Source: Amycolatopsis regifaucium
Lineage (GTDB): Bacteria > Actinomycetota > Actinomycetes > Mycobacteriales > Pseudonocardiaceae
NCBI RefSeq assembly: GCF_001613935.1
Contig: NZ_LQCI01000034.1
Location: 228,521 to 292,520 of the forward strand
Reading direction: 5' to 3'
Length of the DNA: 64,000 nt
Part shown: in pieces, positions 47,937 to 56,846 of the stretch
Layout of the letters: the number at the start of each line of letters is the position of its first letter
Position numbering within the stretch: the first letter of the stretch is position 1
Notes under the pieces: generated by a model
Seen by the model: the letters and a program-made list of their open reading frames with translations, nothing else
Told to the model about the DNA's origin: nothing
Databases searched by the model: none
Translations under genes and position numbers: made by a program

Positions 47937-50076
47937 CGCTGTCCTCTTCGCCGGCGGGCAGCGCGAGTTCGGCGGCGGCCTCGGGGCCGCTCTCCAGCAG
48001 CACCCGGAAGCCGTTCTCGTCGAGCACCGGCACCTTCAGCTGGACGGCCTTGTCGTACTTCGTCCCCGGCGAGTCGCCGACGACGACGAACGCCGTCTTC
48101 TTCGACACCGAACCGGCCGCCTTCCCGCCGCGGGCCATGATGAACTCCTTGGCCTCGTCGCGGGAGTAGTCGTTCAGCGAACCGGTGACGACGATCGACA
48201 GCCCTTCGAGGTTGCGCGGGATGGACTCGTCCCGCTCCTCCTCCATCCGCACGCCCGCCGCGCGCCACTTCTCGATGATCTCGCGATGCCAATCGACCTC
48301 GAACCATTCCTTCGCGGCTCGCACGATGGTCGGGCCGACACCGTCGACACCGGCGAGCTCCTCCTCGGAGGCGTTCTCGATCCGTTCCAGCGAACCGAAT
48401 TCCCGCGCGAGCGCTTGCGCCGCCGTCGGGCCGACGTGCCGGATCGAGAGCCCGACGATGACCTTCCACAGTGGACGGTCCTTGACGGTTTCGAGGTTCT
48501 CCAGCAGTTTGCGGCCGTTCGCCGACAGCTCCCCCGCCTTGGTGCGGAACAGCTCCACCTGAAGCAGTTTTTCCTCGTCCAGATCGAAGATGTCACCTTC
48601 GTCGTGCACGACACCGGCGTCCAGCAGGGCAACCGCGGCCTCGTACCCGAGCACCTCGATGTCGAAGACGTTCCGGCTCGCGAGGTGGAACAGCCGCTCC
48701 CGCCGCTGCGCCAGGCAGAACCGGGCGTTCGGGCAACGGATGTCGATGTCGCCCTCCTTCTGATACGCCAGTTCGGTATCGCAGTTGGGGCAGCGCAACG
48801 GCATGACGAACTCGCGCTCTTCGCCGGTGCGCGCGTCGGCCACCGGGCCGAGCACCTCGGGGATGACGTCGCCCGCCTTGCGGATGACGACCTTGTCCCC
48901 GATCAGCACGCCTTTGCGTTTGACCTCTTCCTGGTTGTGGAGCGTCGCCATCGCCACCGTGGATCCGGCGACCTTCACCGGCTCCATCACCGCGAACGGC
49001 GTGACCCGGCCGGTGCGGCCGACGTTGACCTGGATGTCCAGCAGGGTGGTGATCGCCTCTTCCGGCGGGTACTTGTAGGCGATCGCCCAGCGCGGCGCGC
49101 GCGAGGTCGTCCCGAGACGGCGTTGCAGCGCGACCTCGTCGACCTTGATGACGACCCCGTCGATCTCGTGCTCGGCGTCGTGGCGGTGTTCGCCCCAGTA
49201 CTTGATGTGCTCCAGCAGTTCCTCGCCCGAACTCAGCACCTTGCTGTGCGGCGAGACCGGCAGGCCCCACGCGGCCAGCGCGTCGTATGCCTCGGACTGG
49301 CGCTTCGGTTCGAAGCCTTCACGTTTCCCGAGCCCGTGGCAGATCAGCCGCAGATTCCGGGACTTCGTGATCTTCGGGTCCTTCTGCCGCAACGATCCGG
49401 CCGCGGTGTTGCGCGGGTTCGCGTACGGATCCTTGCCCGCCTCGACCATCTTCGCGTTGAGCGCCAGGAAGTCCTCGACGCGGAAGTACACCTCGCCGCG
49501 GACCTCGACCAGTGCCGGCACCGGGAACTCGTCGGTGCTCCGCAACCGCTCCGGTACCTGCTCCAGCGTGCGGACGTTGAGCGTGACGTCCTCGCCGGTG
49601 CGACCGTCGCCCCTGGTCAGCGCGCGGGTGAGGCGGCCGTTCTCGTACAGCAGGTTGATCGCGAGCCCGTCGATCTTGAGCTCGGCGAGGTACTTCGTCG
49701 CGCCGATCTCCTTCTGGACGCGCTCGACCCAGGTCTCGAAACCTTCGGTGTCGAACACGTTGTCCAGGCTGAGCATGCGTTCGAGGTGGTCGTGCGCGAC
49801 GAACTCGGTCGAGAAGGTGCCGCCGACGTTCTGCGTCGGCGACTCCGGCGTCACCAGCCCCGGATACTCGTCCTCGATGGCCTGGAGTTCGTTGAGCAGC
49901 TCGTCGAACTGACCGTCGGACACGATCGGTGAGTCCAGCACGTAGTACCGGAACTGGTGCCCGCGGATCTCCTCGGCCAGTGCGCCGTGTCGTTCGCGGA
50001 CCTCCGCCGGCACGTCGGTGACGTCCTGCGCGACGTCGGCCGTCTCGAGGTCTGAGGGGGTAAGTTCGCTGCTCAC
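47929..50076 (-). CDS. ligA: NAD-dependent DNA ligase LigA (715 aa)
   Basis: Essential replicative ligase that seals nicks using NAD. The adenylated Lys is in YLAELKIDGLAINLLYENG (KxDG). The Ia domain precedes it (YYVLDSPIVSDGQFDELLNEL), the OB fold follows, four zinc cysteines are in CPNCDTELAYQKEGDIDIRC...C, then helix-hairpin-helix units (AGVDGVGPTIVRAAKEWF) and a C-terminal BRCT domain ending before the last 25 residues. The GTG giving VSSELTPSD is chosen; the frame is open further but would overlap the upstream gene. Corresponds to Rv3014c. Confidence 0.97.
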   Translation of the reverse strand: MSSELTPSDLETADVAQDVTDVPAEVRERHGALAEEIRGHQFRYYVLDSPIVSDGQFDELLNELQAIEDEYPGLVTPESPTQNVGGTFSTEFVAHDHLERMLSLDNVFDTEGFETWVERVQKEIGATKYLAELKIDGLAINLLYENGRLTRALTRGDGRTGEDVTLNVRTLEQVPERLRSTDEFPVPALVEVRGEVYFRVEDFLALNAKMVEAGKDPYANPRNTAAGSLRQKDPKITKSRNLRLICHGLGKREGFEPKRQSEAYDALAAWGLPVSPHSKVLSSGEELLEHIKYWGEHRHDAEHEIDGVVIKVDEVALQRRLGTTSRAPRWAIAYKYPPEEAITTLLDIQVNVGRTGRVTPFAVMEPVKVAGSTVAMATLHNQEEVKRKGVLIGDKVVIRKAGDVIPEVLGPVADARTGEEREFVMPLRCPNCDTELAYQKEGDIDIRCPNARFCLAQRRERLFHLASRNVFDIEVLGYEAAVALLDAGVVHDEGDIFDLDEEKLLQVELFRTKAGELSANGRKLLENLETVKDRPLWKVIVGLSIRHVGPTAAQALAREFGSLERIENASEEELAGVDGVGPTIVRAAKEWFEVDWHREIIEKWRAAGVRMEEERDESIPRNLEGLSIVVTGSLNDYSRDEAKEFIMARGGKAAGSVSKKTAFVVVGDSPGTKYDKAVQLKVPVLDENGFRVLLESGPEAAAELALPAGEEDSDE

Positions 50077-50086
50077 GGTAGGGAGC

Positions 50087-50791
50087 CTAGTCGGGAGTAC
50101 CGACATTTTCCGGCGCCGGTGAGCCGAGTCGGCCGACCATTTCACGGAGCTCCAGCAGGGTCAGCTGCCCGTCCCGGGCCTCGGTCACCAGCTCGACACG
50201 GCCGAGCCGCTCGGCCGCGACGCGCTCACCCAGCGTGGCGTCCAGCGGCAGGAAGGTCATGGTCGTCCGGGTCTCCGGCCGGAGTTCCCCGATCAGCGGA
50301 TGGAACACGGTCACGTCCACCCGTCCGGTTGATTCGTCCACCTTCGCGGTCACCCGGACGTCGGCGAGCGCGATCCGGGTCTCCCCGAGGTTGACGGTGA
50401 CCTCACTCGGGTCGGGAACCGGCGGCACGGAGTCGTGGTACTCCCAGATCGCGTCCTCCGGCGGCGCGGCGGCCTTCCACGCGTCGGTGTACGGGCGCAG
50501 TTCCGGATCCTCCTGGCCGGTGAGCACCAGCGAGTAGATCGCGCGGTGCCCACGATCGAGGGAGAAGTGCAGCCTCGGATGCAGTGCCTCGACGATGGTG
50601 CAGAGGTCGTGCTCCACGCGGTGCGGTTCGCGATCGCCGAGCGCGGCGCTGACCTCCGGCAGGAGCTCGAACCACGCCTCCCAGAACTTCGCCGCCGCGG
50701 CCGCCGCGTCCTCGGGGACCGGCTGCTCTGGCCACGCCGTGCGGGGGTCGGGAACGTCCTCGGACTTGCGGGAACGGCGGAACAAACGCAT
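50087..50791 (-). CDS. Conserved hypothetical protein (234 aa)
   Basis: No named family recognised. The protein starts MRLFRRSRK, then has a helical stretch (AAAKFWEAWFELLPEVSAALGD) and several beta-strands (RLHFSLDRGHRAIYSLVLTGQEDPELRP; RVDVTVFHPLIGELRPETRTTMTFLPLDATLGE). No signal peptide or membrane segment. The layout resembles bacterial proteins of unknown function that contain a DUF695-like fold. It lies between the MetE-like gene and ligA on the same strand with 10 nt to the ligA start, so it is probably in their operon. Confidence 0.7.
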   Translation of the reverse strand: MRLFRRSRKSEDVPDPRTAWPEQPVPEDAAAAAAKFWEAWFELLPEVSAALGDREPHRVEHDLCTIVEALHPRLHFSLDRGHRAIYSLVLTGQEDPELRPYTDAWKAAAPPEDAIWEYHDSVPPVPDPSEVTVNLGETRIALADVRVTAKVDESTGRVDVTVFHPLIGELRPETRTTMTFLPLDATLGERVAAERLGRVELVTEARDGQLTLLELREMVGRLGSPAPENVGTPD

Positions 50792-50813
50792 GAAGGGCAG
50801 GTTACCGCCCTGT

Positions 50814-51851
50814 TCACCAGCCTTCGGGCGGTTCGACGAAAGCCTTGCCCGCCTCACGGCTGAGCGTGAGCGCGCGACGCATCCACTCGGGGGTCGCTCC
50901 CGCCAGGCCGCACGCCGGGGTCGGCACGACCCGTTCGGCGAGGATCTCGCGGGGGAAGCCGAGCCTGTCCACGAGTTTGAACACGGGGGTGACCAGGTCG
51001 CGCAGCGCCACCGGGACGCCGGGATCGGTCGTGGGCACGAGTCCGAGCATCAACGTCGTACCGTCGTCGAGCGCTTCACCGATTTCGTCGAGCTGCGTGG
51101 GCGAAGCGCCCTTCAACAGGGAGAAGTCAAAGGCGATCGCCTTCGCGCCCGCCGCGCGCAGCAACGAGATCGGCGGCTTCTCGGCGCAGCAGTGCACCGC
51201 GACCGGCTGGCCGGTGATGCGCTCCGCCCCGGAAATCACCGTCGAGAGCAGGTTCCGGGCCTCCGGCGCGGGAACCGCGGGAACGGTGCCGTACCCGGAC
51301 ACCGTCGGCAGATCGCCGCCGAGCACCTCGGGCAGCGACGGTTCGTCGAATTGGACCACCACCGGCGCGCCGAGGCGCGACTTCAGTTCGGCGACGTGCT
51401 CGGCCAGTCCGTCCAGCAAGGAAGCGGTGAAGTCGCGCAACGCGCCCCGGTCGGTGAGGATCCGGTGCCCGCGCGGGAGTTCGACGTTCGCGGCGAGTGT
51501 CCACGGACCCGCGACCTGCGTCTTGAAGACCGGCGGCGCGGCACCCGCCTTCTCCCTGGCCTCCTGGACGGCGTCGAGGTCCCAGTTCAGCAGATCGACG
51601 GCACGGCGGTGGTCGTGGCCGGGGCGGCCGGCGACCCGATAGCCGCTCGGCACCACCTCCACGGCGAGGTCGACCAGCAGCGCCGCCGTCCGGCCGATGA
51701 CGTCGGCACCGACGCCGCGGGCGGGAAGTTCGGGCAGACACGGGAATTCGGGCAGTTCACCGAACACGATCGAAGCGGCCTCGACCGGATCGGTACCGGG
51801 CAGGGAGCCGATCGCGGTGGCCGCGCCTACAGGCCAGGGTCGTTCGTTCAC
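50814..51851 (-). CDS. MetE-like core methionine synthase domain protein (345 aa)
   Basis: Only the C-terminal, catalytic half of cobalamin-independent methionine synthase is present. Beginning AIGSLPGTDPVEAASIVF matches the family's start; the zinc ligands are HxC in VAVHCCAEKPP and the last Cys in VPTPACGLAG. The N-terminal folate-binding half of classical MetE (about 750 aa) is missing, as in core-MetE proteins, so the methyl donor may not be methyl-tetrahydrofolate; another function is possible. Corresponds to M. tuberculosis Rv3015c, next to ligA in both. Single gene in an operon with the hypothetical protein and ligA. Confidence 0.85.
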   Translation of the reverse strand: MNERPWPVGAATAIGSLPGTDPVEAASIVFGELPEFPCLPELPARGVGADVIGRTAALLVDLAVEVVPSGYRVAGRPGHDHRRAVDLLNWDLDAVQEAREKAGAAPPVFKTQVAGPWTLAANVELPRGHRILTDRGALRDFTASLLDGLAEHVAELKSRLGAPVVVQFDEPSLPEVLGGDLPTVSGYGTVPAVPAPEARNLLSTVISGAERITGQPVAVHCCAEKPPISLLRAAGAKAIAFDFSLLKGASPTQLDEIGEALDDGTTLMLGLVPTTDPGVPVALRDLVTPVFKLVDRLGFPREILAERVVPTPACGLAGATPEWMRRALTLSREAGKAFVEPPEGW

Positions 51852-51957
51852 ATCCGGATTCTCCCCTTGGTCCCGCTCGGCGGGGCGGCGGGGCCGGGGA
51901 GGACACGGACATTCACCGCAATTGCCGTCGATGGGCCCGCGATGGCCCCGAGCGCAT

Positions 51958-51971
51958 TACGCTGACCTGCC
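51958..51971 (+). promoter_or_regulatory. -10 box of a leaderless promoter (DUF2510 gene)
   Basis: TACGCT ends 8 nt before the ATG; no ribosome-binding site. Confidence 0.4.
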
Positions 51972-52778
51972 ATGACGAGCTCTCCACAGCCCGCCGGCTG
52001 GTATCCCGACCAGCAGAACCCCCGGTTTCACCGGTGGTGGGACGGGCAGGCCTGGACGGCCGACACGCGGCCGTCCCACGACGCCGAGATGATCGAGCTG
52101 GACATCGAAGGCGCGCACGACCCGCACAAGATCCGCGCGCAGGTGGCGAAGGGAACCCAAGGCCGGGGCGGTGCCGTCACCGGCGGCGGGACGCTGTTCT
52201 CCGAACCCGTGCTCGTGGTCAACCAGCGCGCCAAACTCATCGAGATGGCAGCCGAGTTCGGGGTCTTCGACCAGCACGGCAACCGGCTCGGCGGTGTCGT
52301 GCAGGTCGGGCAGAGCACGTTGAAGAAGGCCATCCGGCTGCTCACGAACTACGACCAGTTCCTGACCCACCGCTTCGAAATCCGCGACGCGAACCACAGC
52401 ACGGTGCTGAAGGTGACGCGACCGGCGAAGGTGTTCAAATCCCGCTTCCTGGTGACGAGGGCCGACGACTCACCGATCGGGGAGATCGTGCAGGAGAACG
52501 TCTTCGGCAAGATCCGGCTGGGGTTCCTGGTCAACGGCGAGAAGGTCGGCGGGATCTTCGCGGAGAACTGGCGGGCGTGGAACTTCGCGATCAAGGACCA
52601 CGCCGACGTCGAGATCGCGCGGATCACGAAGACCTGGGGGGGTTTCGTGAAGGCCGCGTTCACCACCGCCGACAACTACGTCGTCGAGATCCACCGGCCC
52701 CTGCGGGATCCACTGGCCTCGATGGTGGTCGCTTCGGCGCTGACCATCGACACGGCGTTGAAGCAGGACGACAACTGA
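51972..52778 (+). CDS. DUF2510 plus phospholipid-scramblase/LURP-like protein (268 aa)
   Basis: The first 35 residues (PAGWYPDQQNPRFHRWWDGQAWT) are a DUF2510 domain, a small actinobacterial motif with a W-x-x-D-P-x-G-x-x-x-x-R-W-W-D-G-x-x-W pattern. The remaining 200 residues form a Tubby-like / LURP-one-related beta-barrel as found in the scramblase family: PVLVVNQRAKLIEMAAEFGVFD, then VTRPAKVFKSRFLVTRADDSPIGEI, and a C-terminal segment (MVVASALTIDTAL). The barrel's role in bacteria is unclear. Single gene, leaderless. Confidence 0.82.
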   Translation: MTSSPQPAGWYPDQQNPRFHRWWDGQAWTADTRPSHDAEMIELDIEGAHDPHKIRAQVAKGTQGRGGAVTGGGTLFSEPVLVVNQRAKLIEMAAEFGVFDQHGNRLGGVVQVGQSTLKKAIRLLTNYDQFLTHRFEIRDANHSTVLKVTRPAKVFKSRFLVTRADDSPIGEIVQENVFGKIRLGFLVNGEKVGGIFAENWRAWNFAIKDHADVEIARITKTWGGFVKAAFTTADNYVVEIHRPLRDPLASMVVASALTIDTALKQDDN

Positions 52779-52782
52779 CCCC

Positions 52783-52844
52783 GCGTTTAGTCCTCTGGAC
52801 GCGGTAGTTGCGTGTGCAAGGACCGCATCCAGAGGACTGAACGC
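52783..52844 (+). terminator. Palindrome family D copy 2
   Basis: 23-bp arms (two mismatches) with a 16-nt loop; core TTTAGTCCTCT. Three bases past the stop codon of the DUF2510 gene. Confidence 0.75.
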
Positions 52845-52956
52845 ATTCGGCGCGAGTGACACGGGTCTCACCCGCATAAGTGGACACTCGGCTTCCGGCG
52901 GCTCAAGGTGGAAGAACTGGGCGGCACGCTGGAGTGCGTCCGGGACGGAGGTCACC

Positions 52957-53994
52957 ATGGAGCCGTTGCCGGAAGACGGCGAACGGGACTGGGCCGAGCC
53001 AGGCGTCTACACGGTCGCGCCGGGGGTTCACCGGATCCCGCTGCCTTTGCCGCACGACGCGTTGCGCGCGGTCAACGTCTACGTCGTCACCGATGGCACC
53101 CGCCTGGTCCTCGTCGACTCGGGCTGGGCCCTGGAGTCGGCACGCGAGCGGCTCTCGCGCGGGCTGAAGGCACTGGGCGCCGATCTCGGCGACATCGACG
53201 AGTTCCTGATCACCCACGTCCATCGCGATCACTACACGCTGGCCGTGGAGCTGCGCCGTGAATTCGGCGGCAAGGTCGGGCTCGGGAAGCTGGAAGAGCC
53301 TTCACTGGCGCGTTCCGGCGATCCGGACCGCTTCCCGATGGAGGCGCAGGTCGGCCTGCTCGAACGCTGTGGCGCGGGCCCCGTGGTCGAGGACCTCGCC
53401 AAGGCCTTCGGCGGCGTCCGGCACACCGAGGCGCATCTGTGGGAGCAGCCCGACGAATGGCTCACCCCCGGCAAGCGCACGATCGTGCCCGGCCGCGAGT
53501 TCGACATCGTGCACACGCCGGGGCACACGGCCGGGCACGTCGTCTTCGTCGACGACGAGGCGGGGCTGGTGTTCTCCGGCGACCACGTGCTGCCGCACAT
53601 CACGCCGTCCATCGGATTCCAGCCGGTGCCGGTCGAGCTGCCGTTGAGCGACTACCTCGACTCGCTGCGCCTGGTCCGCGAGCTGCCGGATCGGCGCATG
53701 CTGCCGGCGCACGGCCGGGTGACCGACAGCGTCCACGCCCGCGTGGACGAACTGCTGGAACACCACCGCGACCGGCTTGAGGTCATGGGTGCCGAGATCA
53801 CCGCGGACGTCACGACGGCGTACGAGGTCGCGTTGCGGCTGGGCTGGACGCGCAAACTGCGCAAGCTCGGCGAGATGGACCCGTTCAACCGGATGCTCGC
53901 CGTTCTCGAGACCGGGGCGCATCTGGATCTGCTGGTGGCGCAAGGGAAACTCACCGCGACCGAGGCCGAGGGCGTGCGACACTACGCCGCATGA
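52957..53994 (+). CDS. MBL-fold metallo-hydrolase (345 aa)
   Basis: Metallo-beta-lactamase fold with the metal motif THVHRDHYTLAVEL (H-x-H-x-D-H), followed by histidines in VHTPGHTAGHVVF and the metal Asp in LVFSGDHVLPH, and a final His in MLPAHGRVTDS. About 90 residues beyond form a helical C-terminal domain (LEVMGAEITADVTTAYEVALRLGW), as in the actinobacterial group related to hydroxyacylglutathione hydrolase / LACTB2-type enzymes. Likely acts on a thioester or lactone. The ATG MEPLPED lies just after GGAGGTCACC. First gene of a two-gene unit. Confidence 0.92.
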   Translation: MEPLPEDGERDWAEPGVYTVAPGVHRIPLPLPHDALRAVNVYVVTDGTRLVLVDSGWALESARERLSRGLKALGADLGDIDEFLITHVHRDHYTLAVELRREFGGKVGLGKLEEPSLARSGDPDRFPMEAQVGLLERCGAGPVVEDLAKAFGGVRHTEAHLWEQPDEWLTPGKRTIVPGREFDIVHTPGHTAGHVVFVDDEAGLVFSGDHVLPHITPSIGFQPVPVELPLSDYLDSLRLVRELPDRRMLPAHGRVTDSVHARVDELLEHHRDRLEVMGAEITADVTTAYEVALRLGWTRKLRKLGEMDPFNRMLAVLETGAHLDLLVAQGKLTATEAEGVRHYAA

Positions 53995-54434
53995 TCATCC
54001 GTCCAGCGCGCCGCGACGATGTCGCCGCGATCGTCGAGATGCTCGCCGACGATCAGATCGGCGCCACCCGCGATTCGACCGACGACCTCACGCCGTATCT
54101 CAAGGCCTTCGAGGAGATCGACGCCGATCCCGCCCAGCTGCTGATCGTCGCCGACGACGCCGGGGAGACCGTCGGCACGCTCCAGCTGTCGATCATCCCC
54201 GGCCTGGCGAGGAAGGGCGCGCTGCGCGGGCAGATCGAGGCGGTCCGGGTCCGGGCGAGCCATCGCGGCTCCGGGCTCGGCGGTGAGCTGATGAGGTGGG
54301 CGATCGACGAATCCCGGCGGCGGGGGTGCGCACTCGTGCAGCTGACGTCGGACGTGAAACGCGAGGACGCGCACCGGTTCTACGAGCGGCTCGGTTTCGT
54401 GGCGAGCCACACCGGTTTCAAGCTCAAGCTCTGA
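53991..54434 (+). CDS. GNAT-family N-acetyltransferase (147 aa)
   Basis: Acetyl-CoA-binding loop IEAVRVRASHRGSGLGGELMRW with the R-x-x-G-x-G pattern, preceded by MIIRPARRDDVAAIVEML and followed by CALVQLTSDVKREDAHRFYERLGFVASH. These are typical of ribosomal-protein or drug acetyltransferase-like GNATs; substrate unknown. Its ATG overlaps the preceding MBL gene stop (ATGA), so the two are translationally coupled and may act together. Confidence 0.92.
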   Translation: MIIRPARRDDVAAIVEMLADDQIGATRDSTDDLTPYLKAFEEIDADPAQLLIVADDAGETVGTLQLSIIPGLARKGALRGQIEAVRVRASHRGSGLGGELMRWAIDESRRRGCALVQLTSDVKREDAHRFYERLGFVASHTGFKLKL

Positions 54435-54437
54435 CCG

Positions 54438-54505
54438 CCCGCGGTTCGTCCTCTGAATGCGGTAGTTGCACACACAAGGAACGCATTCAGAGGACTAAAC
54501 GCGGG
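54438..54505. terminator. Palindrome family D copy 3
   Basis: 24-bp arms (two mismatches, core TCCTCTGAATGCG) around a 20-nt loop, between the convergent GNAT gene and mnmA, directly at the mnmA stop codon. Confidence 0.75.
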
Positions 54506-54506
54506 T

Positions 54507-55598
54507 TTAGCGGGTCCCCGAGATCTTCGCGCTTCCCAGCACCAGGTCGCCTTCGGCCGCGTCCGGGCGGTACAGCACGACGACCTGGCCAGGCGCGACC
54601 CCGCGCAGCGGCTCACGCAGCTGGACGGTCACTTCGTCACCCGAAACCTCGGCGACGGCCTCGACGATCCCGCCGTGCGCGCGCACCTGGACGACGCATT
54701 CGGTGGGCCCGTCCAGCGGGCGCTCACTCGGCCAGATCGGGCGGTCCGCCTCGATCACGTGCACGCCGAGATCCCGCGCCGAACCGACCTTCACCGTGCC
54801 CGAAACCGGCTCCAGCGACAGCACGTACCGCGGCCGCCCGTCCGGCGCGGGCGCTTCGATGCCGAGTCCCTTGCGCTGGCCGACGGTGAACCCGTGCACG
54901 CCGGTGTGCTCACCGAGCACGGCGCCGGTCTCGGCGTCGACGAGCTGTCCGGGACGCTGGCCGAGCCGCTTCTCCAGGAAGCTCTTGGTGTCGCCGTCCG
55001 GGATGAAGCAGATGTCGTGGCTGTCCGGCTTTCGCGCCACCGACAGGCCGCGGCTCTCGGCCTCGGCACGGACGTCGGTCTTCCACGAGTCACCCAGCGG
55101 GAACAGCGAGTGCCGCAGCTGTTCCGGGGTGAGCGAGGCCAGCACGTAGGACTGGTCCTTGCCGGAGTCGACGCTGCGCCGCAGCTCCGGCACACCGTCC
55201 ACAAGGGACAGACGGGCGTAGTGCCCGGTGGCGACGGCGTCGAAACCGAGCGCCATCGCCTTGTCCAGCAACGCCTCGAACTTGATCTTCTCGTTGCAGG
55301 TGACGCACGGGTTCGGCGTCCGGCCGGCGGCGTACTCGCCGACGAAGGTCTCGATGACCTCTTCGGTGAACCGCTCGGCGAAGTCCCAGATGTAGAAGGG
55401 GATGCCGAGGATGTCCGCCGCGCGGCGCGCGTCACCCGAATCCTCGATCGTGCAACAGCCGCGGGAACCCGTGCGCAGCGTGCCGGGCTTCGCCGACAGC
55501 GCCAGGTGCACGCCGACGACCTCGTGCCCGGCGTCCACGGCGCGCGCGGCGGCCACCGCCGAGTCCACGCCCCCGCTCATCGCGGCCAGTACGCGCAT
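54507..55598 (-). CDS. mnmA: tRNA-specific 2-thiouridylase MnmA (363 aa)
   Basis: Activates U34 of Lys/Glu/Gln tRNAs with ATP and inserts sulfur. The PP-loop is MRVLAAMSGGVDSAVAA (SGGVDS). The two catalytic cysteines are in RTPNPCVTCNEKIKF and SHDICFIPDGD, about 100 residues apart. The C-terminal beta-barrel is intact. The ATG has GAGGTG 8-9 nt upstream; a GTG three codons earlier is less likely. It starts 5 nt after the cysteine desulfurase gene, which delivers the sulfur. Corresponds to Rv3024c. Confidence 0.97.
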   Translation of the reverse strand: MRVLAAMSGGVDSAVAAARAVDAGHEVVGVHLALSAKPGTLRTGSRGCCTIEDSGDARRAADILGIPFYIWDFAERFTEEVIETFVGEYAAGRTPNPCVTCNEKIKFEALLDKAMALGFDAVATGHYARLSLVDGVPELRRSVDSGKDQSYVLASLTPEQLRHSLFPLGDSWKTDVRAEAESRGLSVARKPDSHDICFIPDGDTKSFLEKRLGQRPGQLVDAETGAVLGEHTGVHGFTVGQRKGLGIEAPAPDGRPRYVLSLEPVSGTVKVGSARDLGVHVIEADRPIWPSERPLDGPTECVVQVRAHGGIVEAVAEVSGDEVTVQLREPLRGVAPGQVVVLYRPDAAEGDLVLGSAKISGTR

Positions 55599-55603
55599 CT
55601 TCC

Positions 55604-56800
55604 TCACACCTCTTGCTTCTGCGTCTGCTTGCGCATTCCGGCTAATCCCGCCTGCCTCGCCCGGTCGACGACGCCCGCGATCTCCCTCGAAACCGCTTCA
55701 ACGTCTTCCGGCGTCGAGGTATGCCCGAGCGAGAACCGCAGCGAACCGCGCGCGGCCGCCGGATCGGCACCCATGGCCAGCAGAACGTGGCTCGGCTGCG
55801 CGACACCCGCCGTGCACGCCGATCCAGTGGAACATTCGATGCCCTTGGCGTCCAAAAGCATCAACAGGCTGTCACCGGCGCAGCCGGGGAACGTGAAGTG
55901 CGCGTGGGTCGGGAGACGCTCGCCCTCCCCGCCGTTGAGCACCACGTCCGGCACCTCGCGGCGGACGGCCTCGATCAGCTCGTCGCGCAGCTCGCCGACG
56001 CGCTTGGCGTACTCCTCGCGGCCTTCGACCGTGGCCTTGACCGCGGTCGCGAACGCGATCACGGCGGGCACGTCGAGGGTGCCCGAACGCACACTGCGTT
56101 CCTGGCCACCGCCGTGCAGAACGGGGACGCACGCGGTGTCGCGGCCGAGCAGCAGCGCGCCGACGCCGTACGGGCCGCCGAGCTTGTGCGCCGTCAGCGT
56201 CAACGCGGCGGCGCCGCTCCCGGCGAAGTCGACCGGTACCGCGCCGACGGCCTGGACGGCGTCGGTGTGCAGCGGGATCTGGTGCCCGGCGCAGACGGCG
56301 GCGAGCTCGGCGATCGGGTTGACCGTGCCGACCTCGTTGTTCGCCCACATCACGGTGGCCAGCGCGACCGTCTCGGGGCTGTCGCCGATGGCGGTGCGCA
56401 GCGACTCCGGCGACACCCGGCCGGCCTGATCGGCCTCGACCCAGACCACCTCGGCGCCCGCGTGCTGCTCCAGCCACTCGACGGAATCGAGGACGGCGTG
56501 ATGCTCGACGGCGCTGCACAGCACCCGGCGGCGCTTCGGATCTTCGCCGTGACGGGCCCAGAAGATGCCCTTGACCGCGAGGTTGTCGCTCTCCGTGCCG
56601 CCACCGGTGAAGATCACCTCGGACGGCCGGGCGCCCAGCGCCTCCGCGATCACCTCGCGGGCCTCTTCGACCCGGCGACGGGCCCGGCGTCCCGAGGAAT
56701 GCAGCGCGGAGGCGTTGCCCACAGTGGACAGCGCCTCGGACATCGCCGCTACGGCTTCGGGCAACATCGGGGTGGTCGCCGCGTGGTCGAGATAGGTCAT
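55604..56800 (-). CDS. Cysteine desulfurase, IscS/NifS class (398 aa)
   Basis: PLP enzyme releasing sulfur from cysteine for tRNA thiolation and Fe-S clusters. It starts MTYLDHAATTPMLPEAVAAM; the PLP-Lys is in TLTAHKLGGPYGVGAL (SxHK-like); the catalytic Cys is in ECSTGSACTAGVAQPSH. The short loop around the Cys is the group I (IscS/NifS) pattern. An ATG three codons upstream is possible. Corresponds to M. tuberculosis Rv3025c (iscS). Partner genes for a full isc operon are not adjacent; mnmA is. Confidence 0.96.
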   Translation of the reverse strand: MTYLDHAATTPMLPEAVAAMSEALSTVGNASALHSSGRRARRRVEEAREVIAEALGARPSEVIFTGGGTESDNLAVKGIFWARHGEDPKRRRVLCSAVEHHAVLDSVEWLEQHAGAEVVWVEADQAGRVSPESLRTAIGDSPETVALATVMWANNEVGTVNPIAELAAVCAGHQIPLHTDAVQAVGAVPVDFAGSGAAALTLTAHKLGGPYGVGALLLGRDTACVPVLHGGGQERSVRSGTLDVPAVIAFATAVKATVEGREEYAKRVGELRDELIEAVRREVPDVVLNGGEGERLPTHAHFTFPGCAGDSLLMLLDAKGIECSTGSACTAGVAQPSHVLLAMGADPAAARGSLRFSLGHTSTPEDVEAVSREIAGVVDRARQAGLAGMRKQTQKQEV

Positions 56801-56846
56801 CGCACCCACCAGGGTAGACCGCTCCGGGCCGTGACCAAGCCCACCC

